A DNA stretch of 64,000 nucleotides from Mallotus nudiflorus (lineage: Eukaryota > Streptophyta > Magnoliopsida > Malpighiales > Euphorbiaceae): the NCBI GenBank assembly GCA_947683625.1, contig CANTUR010000278.1:1116001-1180000 (forward strand). Direction: 5' to 3'. Positions 35,166 to 47,046 of the stretch are shown here, piece by piece (within the stretch, counting starts at the first letter, position 1; every line of letters starts with the position of its first letter). Below the pieces are notes generated by a model that was given only the letters and a program-made list of their open reading frames with translations, had not been told where the DNA came from and made no database searches. Made by a program: the position numbers and the translations under genes.

Positions 35166-36230
35166 CAAATATTCAAATAGAAAATTTATTCAAACTCTAA
35201 TAAATTACTGTATTATAATGCATGTAATACTATTAAAATTGAAAAATTAGATTGACATATAAATAAAATAATAATTTTATTATTTTTAAATACTTACCAA
35301 ATTAAAGTTTACAATATAAATAATTATAAATTAATTAATTAAATTTTTATTTGTCTTGTATCTCTAATCATATTTTAAAAAGTAGAGCATATAATTTGTT
35401 CGATAGTAGTATTTATGTAAGAAAATTAGTATAATTATCTTTATTAGATATTTTTATCAAATTTAATAAAATAGTTAAAATTTAATTAATTAATATTTAT
35501 CATTTACTTATTAGCTGAAATAAAAAAAATTCATTAAATTACTTTTTGAGTAAATAAAAGTATTAATATTGAAAATATTGAAGAAACTCAAATAAAAAAT
35601 TTAGTAAAATTGTTATAAATTACAAATTTAATAAGGTTCTAATATTTAAATTTTTATATAAAAATTATTATTTTTTACTATTTTAAAATTTTTTATTAAG
35701 AAAATAATTAACAATGTTTTATTATCTTATTATTAATTATTACCATAATATGTTTTATAGAAAATTAATTATAGAATTGAGAAAAATATTAATTATAAAA
35801 AATATTGAAGGAATATCATATAATTATTTAAATAAAAAATTTATAAAAATTTCAATAAATTATAACTATATTAAGTTAATATCAAATTATCATATAAATA
35901 AATAATACTTTTAGTTTTTTAAAACTTTTATTTAATAATAACATCAGCAATAGTAGTAACAATAATAATAATGTCAAATATATATTTAATTAATAGTTTA
36001 TTTAATATCACGAGTCTAAGACTTTTGCACGCAGTTGTTTATTAGTTACTTAAATAAAACTAATTAGTTTAAATTATATAGTTTTTAACTTTTAATTTGA
36101 AGGAAAATTCTAAGAAGGCTTTATTATTGTTATTATTATTATTTTTTTTTTGGCTAAGGATGGCTTTATTTTTTATTAACTTTGTTTTTACTACTTTAAT
36201 ATTGAATCATCCAATATAATTTTTTTTAGA
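35166..36230. repeat. AT-rich dispersed repeat block, copy 1
   Basis: Very AT-rich. From about 35390 to 35920 it is homologous to 48540-49050: both contain 'tatttatcattta.ttattag', 'ttataaatt.aatttaata.gg' and 'attataaaaaatattgaa' in the same order over about 550 bp. No coding potential is recognised; the 63-residue frame at 35714-35905 is a low-complexity artefact. Confidence 0.7.
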
Positions 36231-36261
36231 GAAGAAAATACTTTTATTAATCAAAAAACAA

Positions 36262-36660
36262 ATGGCCAAATGTTTTATTTCACACCTGAACTTTACTCTT
36301 TTAACCCATAACACACCTAAATTTTCATTGTAATCAATACAACATCTAAACTTCTATCCATGACGCATTTGACCCTTGAAATCAAGATTTTTAACCGACT
36401 AAACTTATGACTTGTCTGGTGTACAATCGCGTGAATATCACATGTTTTAGAGCAAGTGAAGAATTAAAAAAATTATTGACACACATATATAAATAATAAA
36501 ATATATGAAAAAGGACTAAATTACTATATAAAAGCAAATAAAATTTACAATTGAATCCTTTGTCTTTATTTTCTCATTTTTATCATCCATTAGACAAGCA
36601 TACCGCCTCCCGCCATTCATAGACCATTAAAACCATTACCATAAATTTTACAATTGAATC
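36262..36660. other. Possible DNA-transposon terminal region (left)
   Basis: Contains 'cacctgaactttact', 'taacacacctaaattttc' and 'catgacgcatttgaccc' phrases. The minus strand of 42200-42420 carries similar phrases ('ataacacatttaaaatttt', 'ttcacacctacgcca', 'tgacgtcaaatgtgttatt'). Inverted subterminal similarity of this kind suggests the two ends of one old DNA transposon around the LTR element at 37730. Terminal bases and target duplication were not identified. Confidence 0.3.
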
Positions 36661-36990
36661 TGTAGCTGCTGCAGATAACAACTAAATTAAACCTAATGCA
36701 TCTGTCTCAACTTCAACACAACTTAATCTTCTCTCTTTTATCCAAGAGAGAGCTTCTTTAAGACTCACTGCTTCAGCCATCAAAACAGAGCCTGAGAAAT
36801 GAGAAAATGAAATAGACCACGATGCTCTGAACTGCCCATCATAATCTCGCAAAATAATTCTAGAACCTATGCTCTTGGTCTGAGGGAATAGCGCAACATC
36901 ACAATTACACTTTACTGAACTTGTGGCAGGCCTTTTCCATTTAACATCCTACTGACTTTGAATATTCTTTCGCCCCGGATTCTTCCATTA
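36660..36990 (-). pseudogene. LINE RNase H domain fragment
   Basis: On the minus strand from about 36930: VKCNCDVALFPQTKSIGSR, then ILRDYDGQFRASWS, MAEAVSLKEALSWIKERRL and VEVETDA. This is the RNase H fold found at the 3' end of plant L1-type LINEs and related proteins, with its D...E...D residues largely kept. No RT precedes it on the right, so only the 3' part survives. Left of it, plus-strand poly-T/'tttattaatc' runs near 36150-36255 may be its poly-A end. Confidence 0.7.
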
Positions 36991-36999
36991 TTGAGCAAC

Positions 37000-37729
37000 A
37001 CATGGACATCATTTGATTTCATAAAATCAATAAGTAAACTTCAAAGAAAATATATAATGAAAATTTCTTCATTGGCATTGTATCACACAAGTGGTGAGCA
37101 TAATTATTAAAATTCAGATGCAGAAAAGAAAAACAAATTATAGACATCTCTAGCTGCAAATTCAATTAGCAGACCCTATTAAAATCCAAACACATTTTTG
37201 TTGTACAAAATAAATGTTGATTCGTAAATCCAAAAATCCCTTTTTTTTTCTTGGTTACAAATTGCCAAAGATTCCCAAATCCAAAAGAAGATAAAAACTA
37301 ATAGTCACCTTCATAAACATCATCTGCAAGTCTTCAATCTGAGCCATTGACTAATCCCTACAAGCACAATTGCAACTTTGAAGACGAAGGAATTTACTGA
37401 GTGCATGCTAAAATTAAAGGTGATGACGAAAAGAAGATTATAGATTTAGGCATATCGGAATCAGCTTCACAGCAAATCAATCTCCTCACTTAGCAAGAAG
37501 AAGAGAAGCACATGAGAATCCACTGCATAAAAATATGGCTTAGATTCCTTTAAGAAAAAACTTGGGTGCAATGGAGAATTTGAAATTCAAGAACCCCCAA
37601 GATGAGCCACTTGGTGGAGAAGAAGGCAATGAGTTACCCATGCAGAACTATCATCGACTTCACTGCCACTATCACCACTCATCAGAGGAGGAGAAAGAGA
37701 CAATCAACTTAAGTGGCGGTAGTGCTGGG
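37000..37729. other. Unassigned sequence left of the LTR element
   Basis: No recognised gene. A plus-strand frame at 37562 runs into the LTR at 37730; its last residues are LTR-encoded, so it is a chance frame or a decayed exon. Codon-like GC content here is higher than in the neighbours, so a captured host fragment is possible. Confidence 0.35.
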
Positions 37730-38608
37730 TGTCACGGGTCCTCCATTTAGCCTTGACATTCAACCCGTGTGGCGCCTAAACTTTCCCAAGTTTAGGCCAG
37801 CCAAGCCTCATAAACACGCTCTTAGCATTAATACCGAGTGTCCTTCGACTATGGTCGAGTGTTGGCAAACCTAACCAACCTCGCATGTTCACTACTATTG
37901 TTGTTCCTTTGTTTCTCGCATATGTTCAAGGTTCATGCTCGCATTGTATCCCGCATATGTATCCGAGCCTTATTCTTATCTCAAGTCTCGCATTCGCCTC
38001 ACCGTTCCTGCACATCACCGAATCCTGCATTAGCCTCACGGCTCTCGCATATGTAAGGGTCATATACTTGTTTCATAAGTCCCGCATATAATCAAATCCC
38101 ACAGTGCCTCGAAATTCCCCTATATGCTTGCGTATAGGCAAGTCATATTGTAATCTCGGGTCCAGGAGAACCACGCACTATGAGCACCTCGGCCTCGTGG
38201 TGTCCATAGAGCTCCTTCTCTATGGAGACATTGAATTCCTCTTTCCTAAACTCGATGCTTGTCACCTAGCTTCACACTAAAGAGCTCACTTAAGGCTGTG
38301 TTGTCGAACGTGCACACAAGCCTCAGGGATGGTGGAGAGTTTACACCAAAGGTACCCCCTAAAGAGTATAAGGAGCACCTTGAAGGTTGGTAGGAGGAGA
38401 CATCAGAATGTTCCACCCATCACACCTTGATAATTATATAAATAATAATATTTATTCATATTTACCAAAATGCCCTTCGTTGAACTTTTCCTTTCACATA
38501 AGTCCTTGCTCGGCCACATTATACTTTTTTGTCCCACCATGTCCTTAGGATAAGCTAAGGACTCCAAGGGTGCATGGCCCCTAGAGCCCCTTTTGTCGCC
38601 CTGTTACA
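37730..38608 (-). repeat. 3' LTR of the LARD-like element (left copy)
   Basis: Plus-strand ends TGTCAC...GTTACA. It aligns along its full length with 41287-42167, with scattered differences, many of them C/T or G/A (for example cacgggtcctcc against cacagatcctct). It is GC-richer than the surroundings. Small plus-strand frames here have minus-strand counterparts in the other LTR and are not genes. Confidence 0.92.
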
Positions 38609-39806
38609 TTCTCCCCCACTTGAGCAATTGACGCCCTCGTCAATTGGCCATAAGAGTTCATAGTTCTCGTCTCTTGTGGTGTGCCATGCCTTCTTCTATT
38701 CGATCTCCATCAGCTTGCACCGCCTATTTATGCTCTTTAAAACTTTATCAACTCTTGATCGCTTTTTGCTCTTGTCCATTGTGAATTTTGGCTCTCCACC
38801 TCTATATTTGAATGTCTTCTCTTAGGTTCTTACTTTTACTTCTCAATACGGTTTCCCATGCTTTCATTGCTTTATTCCTATCTTGAGTGTAAATTTTACC
38901 TCGCAAGATAAAATAAAGAAGCAACAACAGTACATATTGAAAAATAATTCTTATGTCTCATTTGCTCTTTCAATAAAAATTCAATGTTAGATAAATTCGC
39001 CATTTGCACATATTTGTATATTAATTAAATAACCATCACAGCTTACTATATTTGTTAAGGAATTATAAAGGAGCATAATATAACTTACAGATTATTCTTA
39101 TGTTCATTCAACAACGTTATTGTTCATCGCTCTTGGCCCCAATAGTTTTCTATTTTGTACCTTCCCGAATCCTCGCATCTTTTATTTCTAGGATAGGGTA
39201 TCTACTAGCCAACATCTTGCTTTGGTTTAATGCTCTTCCTCCTTCACTTGTTACTTCATAGGAGCCTTCATATATTTTGTCGTTCACATGCCAAAAGGTA
39301 GATATCTTGTCCCATTTATGTCTAGGGTCTTTATGGTGTACATTCCACTTATAAAAGTAACTTACAGGATAATACATCTCTACAAGATCTTTCCAAAGTG
39401 TGTCCTAGTACATTCAAGTCCGATGGGTCATTCGAGAGTAGTATTTTTGCTCATCTTAATAGTGGTAAGAGTTTATGATTTTTGGCTCAACTTGCTTGTG
39501 CCTTTGCCTTAAGATACGATGTTATCTCCATCTCTATAAAGCCATAACCCTCTGTCCTCAATTAATTTGATTCGATGAATCTCCTTTCTTGCTTCTTGAA
39601 AGTTACTGCATGTCATCCGAGTCATTTGCCACCACATTTTTGTAAGTGTTTCAAACCTCAGTAGCATTACACTTTGTTTATCGCACTTATATTCCATCCC
39701 CTTCTTGGTTTAGCTATATCAGCACTTATTTTCACCTGCACAGAACAGATATATATATTTTTCTCGAAGGTTGCCTTAAGCTCTATTGGCAAACCCTTTG
39801 GTAACA

Positions 39807-39968
39807 CGCAAGGCTACCATAGCCTTTAGCAAACACACATTAAGGCTACCACAGCCCTCAGCAAACACAAATTAAGGCTACTACAGCCCTCAGCAAACAC
39901 AAATCAAGGCTACCGCAGCCCTCAGCAAACACAAATCAAGGCTACCGCAACCCTTATCAAACACACAT
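39807..39968. repeat. Minisatellite inside the LARD-like element (about 33-35-bp unit)
   Basis: About five tandem units of the form 'aaggctaccgcagccctcag' plus 'caaacacaaatc', with small substitutions between copies. Confidence 0.88.
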
Positions 39969-41271
39969 CTCGCACATGTTTCCACTCACACTTATTTTTT
40001 TTCTTTTCTTTTTCTCTCTTTCTTTTCACTTTCCCTTGTTATTTTCCTCTTGCTCTTATATTTTTTTTCTCTTCTCTTCCTTTTTTTTTCTTTCATTATT
40101 ATTATTTTTTTCATACATTCTCACACACTCACAACAGTGGTTATCGCAACCACACACAAATCACAATATTTCACTTATCATTTCATTCATTGCTGAGTGG
40201 GTTTCACTCCCCCACTTTGAGTTATAATACTCATGAAAATTCCATCACATTGGCTTCTCAAGCCTAACTCATGCTCAATACCTCACTGGCCCTTAAGCCA
40301 CATTGCATATCGCTATAAGTTCATGCTACTATTTGATAATTCTTATACTTCATCAATCGAAAGATATATCTCAATTCTTGCACTTCATCTTTGTGCATTA
40401 TCACATTTCCAATTGTAGGGCATCATCCCTTTAATAGTCTCATAAGACTAACAATATTTCCAATTTCGCCACATTTAATGGGTCCTATCACAACCCTTGT
40501 TCACATTGTGAATTTTAATGTACTTTATCTCTCGCATTGAATCATATTCATCGTATCTCAATTTAGGGGACATTGTACCCTTTATGTTTTTCGCTTATAA
40601 ATTATTCAATAGCAACATCGATATTTTTGTCTTATGATTGGCACTATCGGCCTCTCGTTTAGCACGTTTCTCATCCCACCATGGTTGGCCTTTTTATGCC
40701 AATAAGCAATCTTACTATAATTTTATCAATTGTTCCCTTATTTTACTTGAAGTTTCTTTCGAGTTTTTGTCAATCTTATAGATTATCCCTCCAGGATATG
40801 CATCAGTACAATGATGCTATTATAGTGTCATATCTGACCAAAGTCTCAAACACTTTTCGCTTCACATGATTGCATTTTATTTCTCATATATGACCTCACT
40901 AACAAACTTAAGTGTCTCTTCACTTGCTCGCTCGCCACAAGTAAATTACGCCTCAATAATTTCTTGTAAGAGTCATAAGTATAAAGGATCCACCAATTTT
41001 ATTAGGTTGTCACATACATTTCTGCCTCGCCTCGATGTTTCATGATATTCCTTTGATGAATATTGTCTAATTCCCATAAGTTTTCATTTACCGATTTTGA
41101 CATATTGATGTGCCACTAACAATCGCATCCCTTGTACTTATTTCGCTTCTAGAAAATAAGTTTGATTAAATAGTCACCTACATGAATAATTGTGGGTCCA
41201 TAATTATTCATTCTTGCATCCATAATATGGTACTTATATATATTAATATTTCCCACATCGCACGTTTTCTT

Positions 41272-41284
41272 TACTCTGATACCA
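41272..41284 (-). other. Primer-binding site of the LARD-like element
   Basis: The minus strand reads TGGTATCAGAGTA, complementary to the tRNA-iMet 3' end, two or three bases inside the right LTR. It fixes the minus-strand orientation. Confidence 0.85.
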
Positions 41285-41286
41285 AA

Positions 41287-42167
41287 TGTCACAGATCCTC
41301 TATTTAGCCTTGACATTCAACCCATGTGGTGCCTAAACTTTCCCAAGTTTAGGCCAGCCAAGCCTCATGAACATGCTCTTAGCATTAATACCAAGTGTCC
41401 TTCGACTATAGTCGAGTGTTGGCAAACCTAACCAACCTTGCATGTTCACTAATATCGTTGTTCCTATGTTTCTCACATACGTTTGAGGCTCATGCTCGCA
41501 TTGTATCTCGCATATGTATCTGAGCCTTATTCTTATCTCAAGCCTCGCATTCGCCTCACCATTCCTGCACATCACCGAATCCCGCATTAGCCTCACGGCT
41601 CTCGTATATGCAAGGGTCATATACTTGTTTCACAAGTCCCGCATATAATCAAATCCCATAGTGCCTCGGAATTCCCCTATATGCTTACACATAGCACAAG
41701 TCATATTGTAACCTCGGGTCCAGGAGAACCATGCACTATGAGCACCTCGGCCTTGTAGTGTCCATAGAGCTCCTTCTCTATGGAGACATCGAATTCCTCT
41801 TTCCTGAACTCGAAGCTCGTCACCTAGCTTCACACTAAAGAGCTCACTTAAGGCTGTGTCGTCGAACGTGCACACAAGCCTCGGGGATGGTGGAGAGCTT
41901 ACACCAAAGGTACCCCCTAAAGAGCATAAGGAGTACCTTGAAGGTTGGTAGGAGGAGACATCAGAATGTTTCACCCATCACACCTTGATAATTATATAAA
42001 TAATAATATTTATTCATATTTATCAAAATGCCCTTCGTTGAACTTTTCCTTTCACACACGTCCTTGCTCAGCCACATTATACTTTTCTTGTCCCACCATG
42101 TCCTTAGGATAACCTAAGGACTCTAAGGGTGCATGGCCCCTAGGGCCCCTTTTGTCGCCCCATTACA
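41287..42167 (-). repeat. 5' LTR of the LARD-like element (right copy)
   Basis: Plus-strand ends TGTCAC...ATTACA, matching the left copy over its whole length. Minus-strand frames of 95 and 114 residues inside it are LTR sequence and have no separate support. Confidence 0.92.
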
Positions 42168-42460
42168 TTGGGCAGGTAAGAAGACATGGCTACGGTTACA
42201 ATTTAGTTTATGTATATATATCTTCACTTTTTATTATGACCAATAACACATTTGACGTCACGGTAAACTAAAAAACTTGTGTGGCGTAGGTGTGAAATGG
42301 ATCTGAAATTGAAGTTCAAATTGTGTTATTGATCATAATAAAATTTTAAATGTGTTATAGATCAGAACATGTAGCTTTCGCCAAACGGTGGGCACAATTG
42401 TTCGCTTGTCTTTAATGAACATAACAGAATAATATGTTATTTGCTTACTAAAAAAAAGAG
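42168..42460. other. Possible DNA-transposon terminal region (right)
   Basis: Resumes the sequence interrupted by the LARD-like element and has inverted similarity to 36262-36450 as described there. No gene. Confidence 0.3.
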
Positions 42461-42464
42461 GCAA

Positions 42465-42570
42465 TCCATAATTATAACTCCAAACTCAGAAGCATCATCT
42501 TCACTTGAGTGGAAGGCATCGACCACTTCTTTGGCATCGAACTCAAAGATAACTAGTCGTAAACTCACGC
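42465..42570 (-). pseudogene. LINE RNase H C-terminal fragment
   Basis: The minus strand reads VIFEFDAKEVVDAFHSS followed by DDASEFGVIIMDC, the last part of the RNase H domain of plant LINEs. It overlaps in domain position with the fragment at 36660-36990, so it is a different copy. Only about 35 residues remain. Confidence 0.6.
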
Positions 42571-43566
42571 ATTGTACAAACTATTTTTTCATTATTTTGT
42601 AACATAAATTTTTATTGTATTTATTTTTATTTTTAAGTTGATATTTATTTGATTTAAAGATAATAGATGACACACCAAAACTGAATAATATAATATCTAT
42701 ATTATAAATATATTTAAATAATCTAATAATAAAATTTTTAAATACCTAAATAAATATAAGTTGTATTTTATAAACTTGTACATTAATTTAACATTTGACA
42801 TGTATTTTTTTAATAGTAAAGTATAGTTATAAATACTTCATTTGTTGGATCTTCTATCTTGTGTTTCTAATGTCCTTCTCCATTTTCCTTACAAATTTGT
42901 TTGCAACTTCTTCTCATTCTAAAATGAGGATCCGACACTATAGTTCTCAATATTTTATGGTAGCCATCAAATTTTCTTGTATAATTTGTTTCTTCAACAA
43001 TTTCTATTAGGAATTGTGTTCCTTTGTTATTGCAAAATGTATGTTCAATTCGATGATTGCATACACAAAAATTGCATATCGATTTTCCTCTTAAATGTAA
43101 TCGTTTATGAGTTGTTACTCTTTTGACAATTTGACTTGTAAAAAAATATTCATATATCCCAATAATAAATAGAGCATTATTATTTTTTCCTTTTTACATG
43201 CTACTATCATATGATATTGTTCTCTTGTTATATGTGCTATGAATTTATAAAGAAATTAAAGATTTAAATCTCAGAGAAATCCTAAAGTTTTGGCTGCAAT
43301 GTAAAATCTCATTTACCTATAACAAAACAATTTTAGAATGAATTGAATCAAATATTGTTTTTATAAATAACTAAATAGAGTAATGTTGCTTGGAAATTTT
43401 GGAAATCTTGCATGCTAAATTTTGCCATTTTGCGAGAAATTTTCCTTAGAATTGTTAATGGCAAGATGACATTAGTCATTATATTTTTACTTGATTTGAT
43501 CTAATAAGAAAATAAAAAAAATATCATTGAAATAAGTGTGAAAAACAATTATAAAGACAACATAAT
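42571..43566. other. Unassigned AT-rich sequence
   Basis: No recognised repeat family or gene. The 71-residue plus-strand frame at 42795-43010 has low-complexity, hydrophobic content and no family signature. Confidence 0.4.
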
Positions 43567-44841
43567 AAAGTAATAAAACAACATATACATATTATTCATT
43601 CATTATCTCAATTAATATCTCATATTAATCAAGCATATATTAATAAGTAAACCTTTCATTGAAATTAGATTTCATGATATGTTAGAATCATTGCTTTAAC
43701 CAAAAATCCAATTTCATTAATCTTAACTAATTGATTAAACTCTTTAATCAATAATTAGATTAATACAAAGAGATTTGGTAAAAACCTTTTAGGTGTGACT
43801 TACTAGGTCCATGTCTAATTGGCAATAAGAAAATAATATCAACACTTGATATTATTTGAAACTCCTTTCAAGTCTAAATGTGAAAATCCCAATTATTCAC
43901 ATTTAGTTCTCATAAGTTGTGAGTGACCCCTAGCATTGATATAACAACTACCCAATTAGATATGAATGTATTCATTAATTTACATGAACCCTTTAATCAT
44001 AATTATTGTGCACTAAAATCCCTCAATTAGAAGATCCTAATATAGCCTAGAGTCAAGGATTAGTCAAACTCTAATAATTATATCATATGATCGCATCACA
44101 AGTTCTATCTCTTGATTAAAACACAACGACTACTAGAAAATCTTTCTAGCATTGAAACTCTTTCAAACTGTTATATTTGTCCTAGTCAGGAACTCTTTTA
44201 TCAAGAAAAGACTTAGATAGCATAGAATCTTATCTTGGTTCACTCCAGGTAATGAATCCCATTTTGGTCGAACACTCATCCCTACATTTAACTGTCTAGA
44301 GCAACCACATGCCATATACCCATATGTGAATAACATAAGTATGTAAGCAATAACAAACTCTAACCACTCAAATGAGGATGACCATGTCACCTTAGATTAA
44401 AGGACTATATGCACCATTATGACATAGATTATGATCGTTGACAATAAGTGAATATCATATATCTAGCGTCATTATTTGATCGACCCATCACATGAGTATT
44501 CACATGTCTATTATGACATCTCATATCAAGTAGCATGAGACTCATTATCTCCTACTATTAGTATCATATACTAATCAAGGAACTTAGATAGAGGTGATAG
44601 TCTAAGTAATGTTATCCAAATATCAATTATATGACTATGAATATTTTATAGCATATGTACTAAATAAATTCATAGCTCATATTATTAACTCTTGACAATG
44701 AATATATTTAACATAATGCTAATGGATAAATAATCAAATAAAAAAACACTTTATTTAAATGAATATTATATTGCCATTAGGGATAATTTACAATGTCATT
44801 ATACATTACCAAAATGGCACTAGGGCACATCTATGCTAACA
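43567..44841 (-). repeat. Truncated copia LTR (same family as 24890-27100), minus strand
   Basis: Read on the minus strand from 44841: TGTTAGCATAGATGTGCCCT, then the same landmarks as the 24890 LTR ('gagtctcatgctacttgata', 'gtgcatatagtcctttaa', 'ggttagagtttgttattgc'). It matches the first part of that LTR and stops near 43567, so the LTR's 3' end is missing. Its TG end abuts MULE transposase sequence, so it inserted into, or was deleted together with, the MULE. Confidence 0.85.
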
Positions 44842-47046
44842 GAAGTGCCATTGAAAACCCCCTTACAAGATAAACATCTCTCATTATTGTCTTGAAACAT
44901 ATTCATGCAAGCTAGACTCCATTTATTGAACCATATGTTTGTTGCCTTCTTGTTCTCTTTAATTCTATTAATTGTTTACAACCTTATATCTTCAAGCACA
45001 CTGATGATTAGTTTAAAACTAGCTAAAAGAATCCAAGTGTTAAATGACTCACTGAAGTTATTATCAACCTTGATAGACTTGCACCTAGAGCTGAAATAAG
45101 CATTACACCAATTGTGGGGTGGATATCTTAACAAATCTTGACTACCTTCACACTTACTTCACCAAGCTTTTCTAAATTCTCTTTGAACTCCTCCTTAAAT
45201 GTACTCTAAGCACAAATAAAAAACTTCTTTTTAAGTTCACCACCAGACCATAAATTTTGATAAATATGCCTTACACACCATCTATGTTTGGCTTGAGGGA
45301 GTACATTACTCACAGCATCAATTAATCCCTACAAATTATAAAGCATTTAAGTAGTTTAATAGTATAACAACAATTGAAAATAAACGAATAAATAACTTAA
45401 TTTTTTTTTACCTTTTTGCATGTCTTAAATGAAGGTCATTTCTGAGCCATCTCTAAGTTCAAGCTCTTAAATAAGCCAACATAAAAACCATCTCTAATTT
45501 CTCCTTGTCAACCACTGCCCATGCAATGGGGACCATTTGTTCATTAGCATATAATCCTATTGCACTCAACAGTTACCCCTTACAAACACCTTTCAAAAAA
45601 GAGCCATCTAGACCTATTAGTCTTCTACAACTTACTCTTCACCCTATTTTACATGCATCAAAGCATATAAACATTCTTCTGAACACTCTCTTACCCTACT
45701 TCAAATATTCTTTGCATAACTTTATTTCAGCCTTTAAACTAGGATTACTTCTTTTTAAAGCTACAGTATATCCTTCTAACTATTAAAACTGAACCTTATA
45801 GCTTCCATCCATTTCTTGAATCATTATTCTTTTCGCTCTTTTACATTTGGCAAAACTAATACTTATCTTCAAAATCTCCTCAGCCTCAACCTGCATTTCT
45901 TGAACTTTAAATGCAAGATTGTTATACAATTTTTTTCCTAAAATGCCTTGCTAAAAACTTAGTTATGGCACTTGGAAGTATGAAGTGCTTGAAACATTTA
46001 TGCTCGTCTATAAGTGTCTTCATATTTAAACTAAGATTTTCCCCATCTTTAGAAATTCTGACCATGAATGGACAACCTTATTCATTCTTGCATTTGGCAA
46101 TAATTCTCAAAAGTTCATTGGGATTCAACTTCAACTTGTACCCATAGAGGACAACATAAGAGGCAAGTGCATTTCTAGTCTCTTTCGCATTTGCAAATGT
46201 CATACTAAATGTAAAAGAACCTTGTGGTTGACTGCCCTCATATTTGACCCTCTCATCTGAAGGTGATGCATCACTTTCCTTTTCTGATGAGTCATCCCCT
46301 TCATCCCTATCATCATTACCCTCCACACCATCTTCTTCCTCACTTTGATAACTTGTAGGACACTCATCAGTCCCATTTGTAGGGGCAGTTGCACTACTAC
46401 AAACATTGGCATTTGAACATTAGGTGCTAAAATGAAATTCAGGGTCATTGGCTGCCTCAGGTTAATGTTCAAATTCTGAAAAATTTTCATGTTCAGGTGA
46501 GTTTGCTACCGTAGTTTCATTTTCAGGTTGATTTTCTATCACAGGTTCAAATTCAGGGTCAGTAACTATCTCTCTTAATTATTAAAAACTTGCTCTTCTA
46601 CTGACTCACTAAGAAAGTCACAATCTTTCCAACTAATTTATAGCACAATCTCTAGTGTATCAACTTAATTATTAACATAGAAATGAATATCCCTCACCTA
46701 ACTATATCTGTTAATATATCCTAACACCTTTCCCATAGTCACATCATCATGAATTAAAGATAAACTATCGTTCAGTTCTTTCCCTAGTTTAATGACAAAG
46801 ATTTTTTTTGACATTCCTAAACCCATAAGTGTTCTAATATCTAAACAAAAGGTCTTCATAACATAAGAAATTAGGATCATAATCATATAACACATCAATA
46901 CCACCATTATGATACATAAGCTTACTATCAACATAACACCAACGACCTCTAAAATGAAATATTATATTCATAAGTTTGTCCATTGTTGCAAAATAAGTAA
47001 AATAAATAAATAAAACAAAAATAAAAAGAATCATATATGCATGCAA
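44842..47046 (-). pseudogene. MULE transposase pseudogene
   Basis: Minus-strand order: an N-terminal region (47046-46834) with MNIIFHFRGRWCYVDSKLMY and VLYDYDPNFLCYEDLLFRY; an acidic linker (about 46320-46240); a MuDR-type DNA-binding segment (46240-46078; LKLNPNELLRIIAKCKNEGC); the MULE catalytic domain near 45620 (GLDGSFLKGVCKG, PIAWAVVDKEKLE), with the first catalytic Asp kept; CVRHIYQNLWSGGELKKKFF near 45280; NFSESFNTWILLASFKLIIS near 45050. The SWIM zinc finger expected next is absent, cut at 44841. Stops occur in the DNA-binding-to-catalytic linker and after 45540. Family role: transposase that moves MULEs. Confidence 0.82.

Larger units (their letters stand above)
38609..41286 (-). other. 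Internal region of the LARD-like element
   Basis: 2.68 kb between the LTRs. Short minus-strand frames exist (39697-39509; 39377-39150, with a SYFYKWNVHHKDPRHKWDK start) but match no retrotransposon domain I can name. 39976-40130 is a CT-rich low-complexity run. A minisatellite lies at about 39807-39968. It may have been non-coding from the start or may descend from a coding region now unrecognisable. Confidence 0.5.
37730..42167 (-). mobile_element. LTR retrotransposon without recognisable pol (LARD-like), minus strand
   Basis: Two LTRs of 879 and 881 bp (37730-38608, 41287-42167) flank 2.68 kb. On the minus strand a tRNA-iMet primer site (TGGTATCAGAGTA, about 41272-41284) adjoins the right LTR and a polypurine tract (agtgggggaga) adjoins the left LTR, so transcription runs right to left. 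Flanking 5-mers are CTGGG (37725-37729) and TTGGG (42168-42172), a target duplication with one transition. No gag or pol motif is recognised inside, so it would have moved with proteins from another element. Confidence 0.88.

Noticed and set aside
39976..40227. 83-residue plus-strand frame rich in F, L and S
   Set aside because: It is a CT-rich low-complexity run inside the LARD-like element.
36262..42420. Treating the inverted flanks as a proven MULE or hAT element
   Set aside because: Terminal bases and target duplication could not be identified; kept only as a low-confidence possibility.
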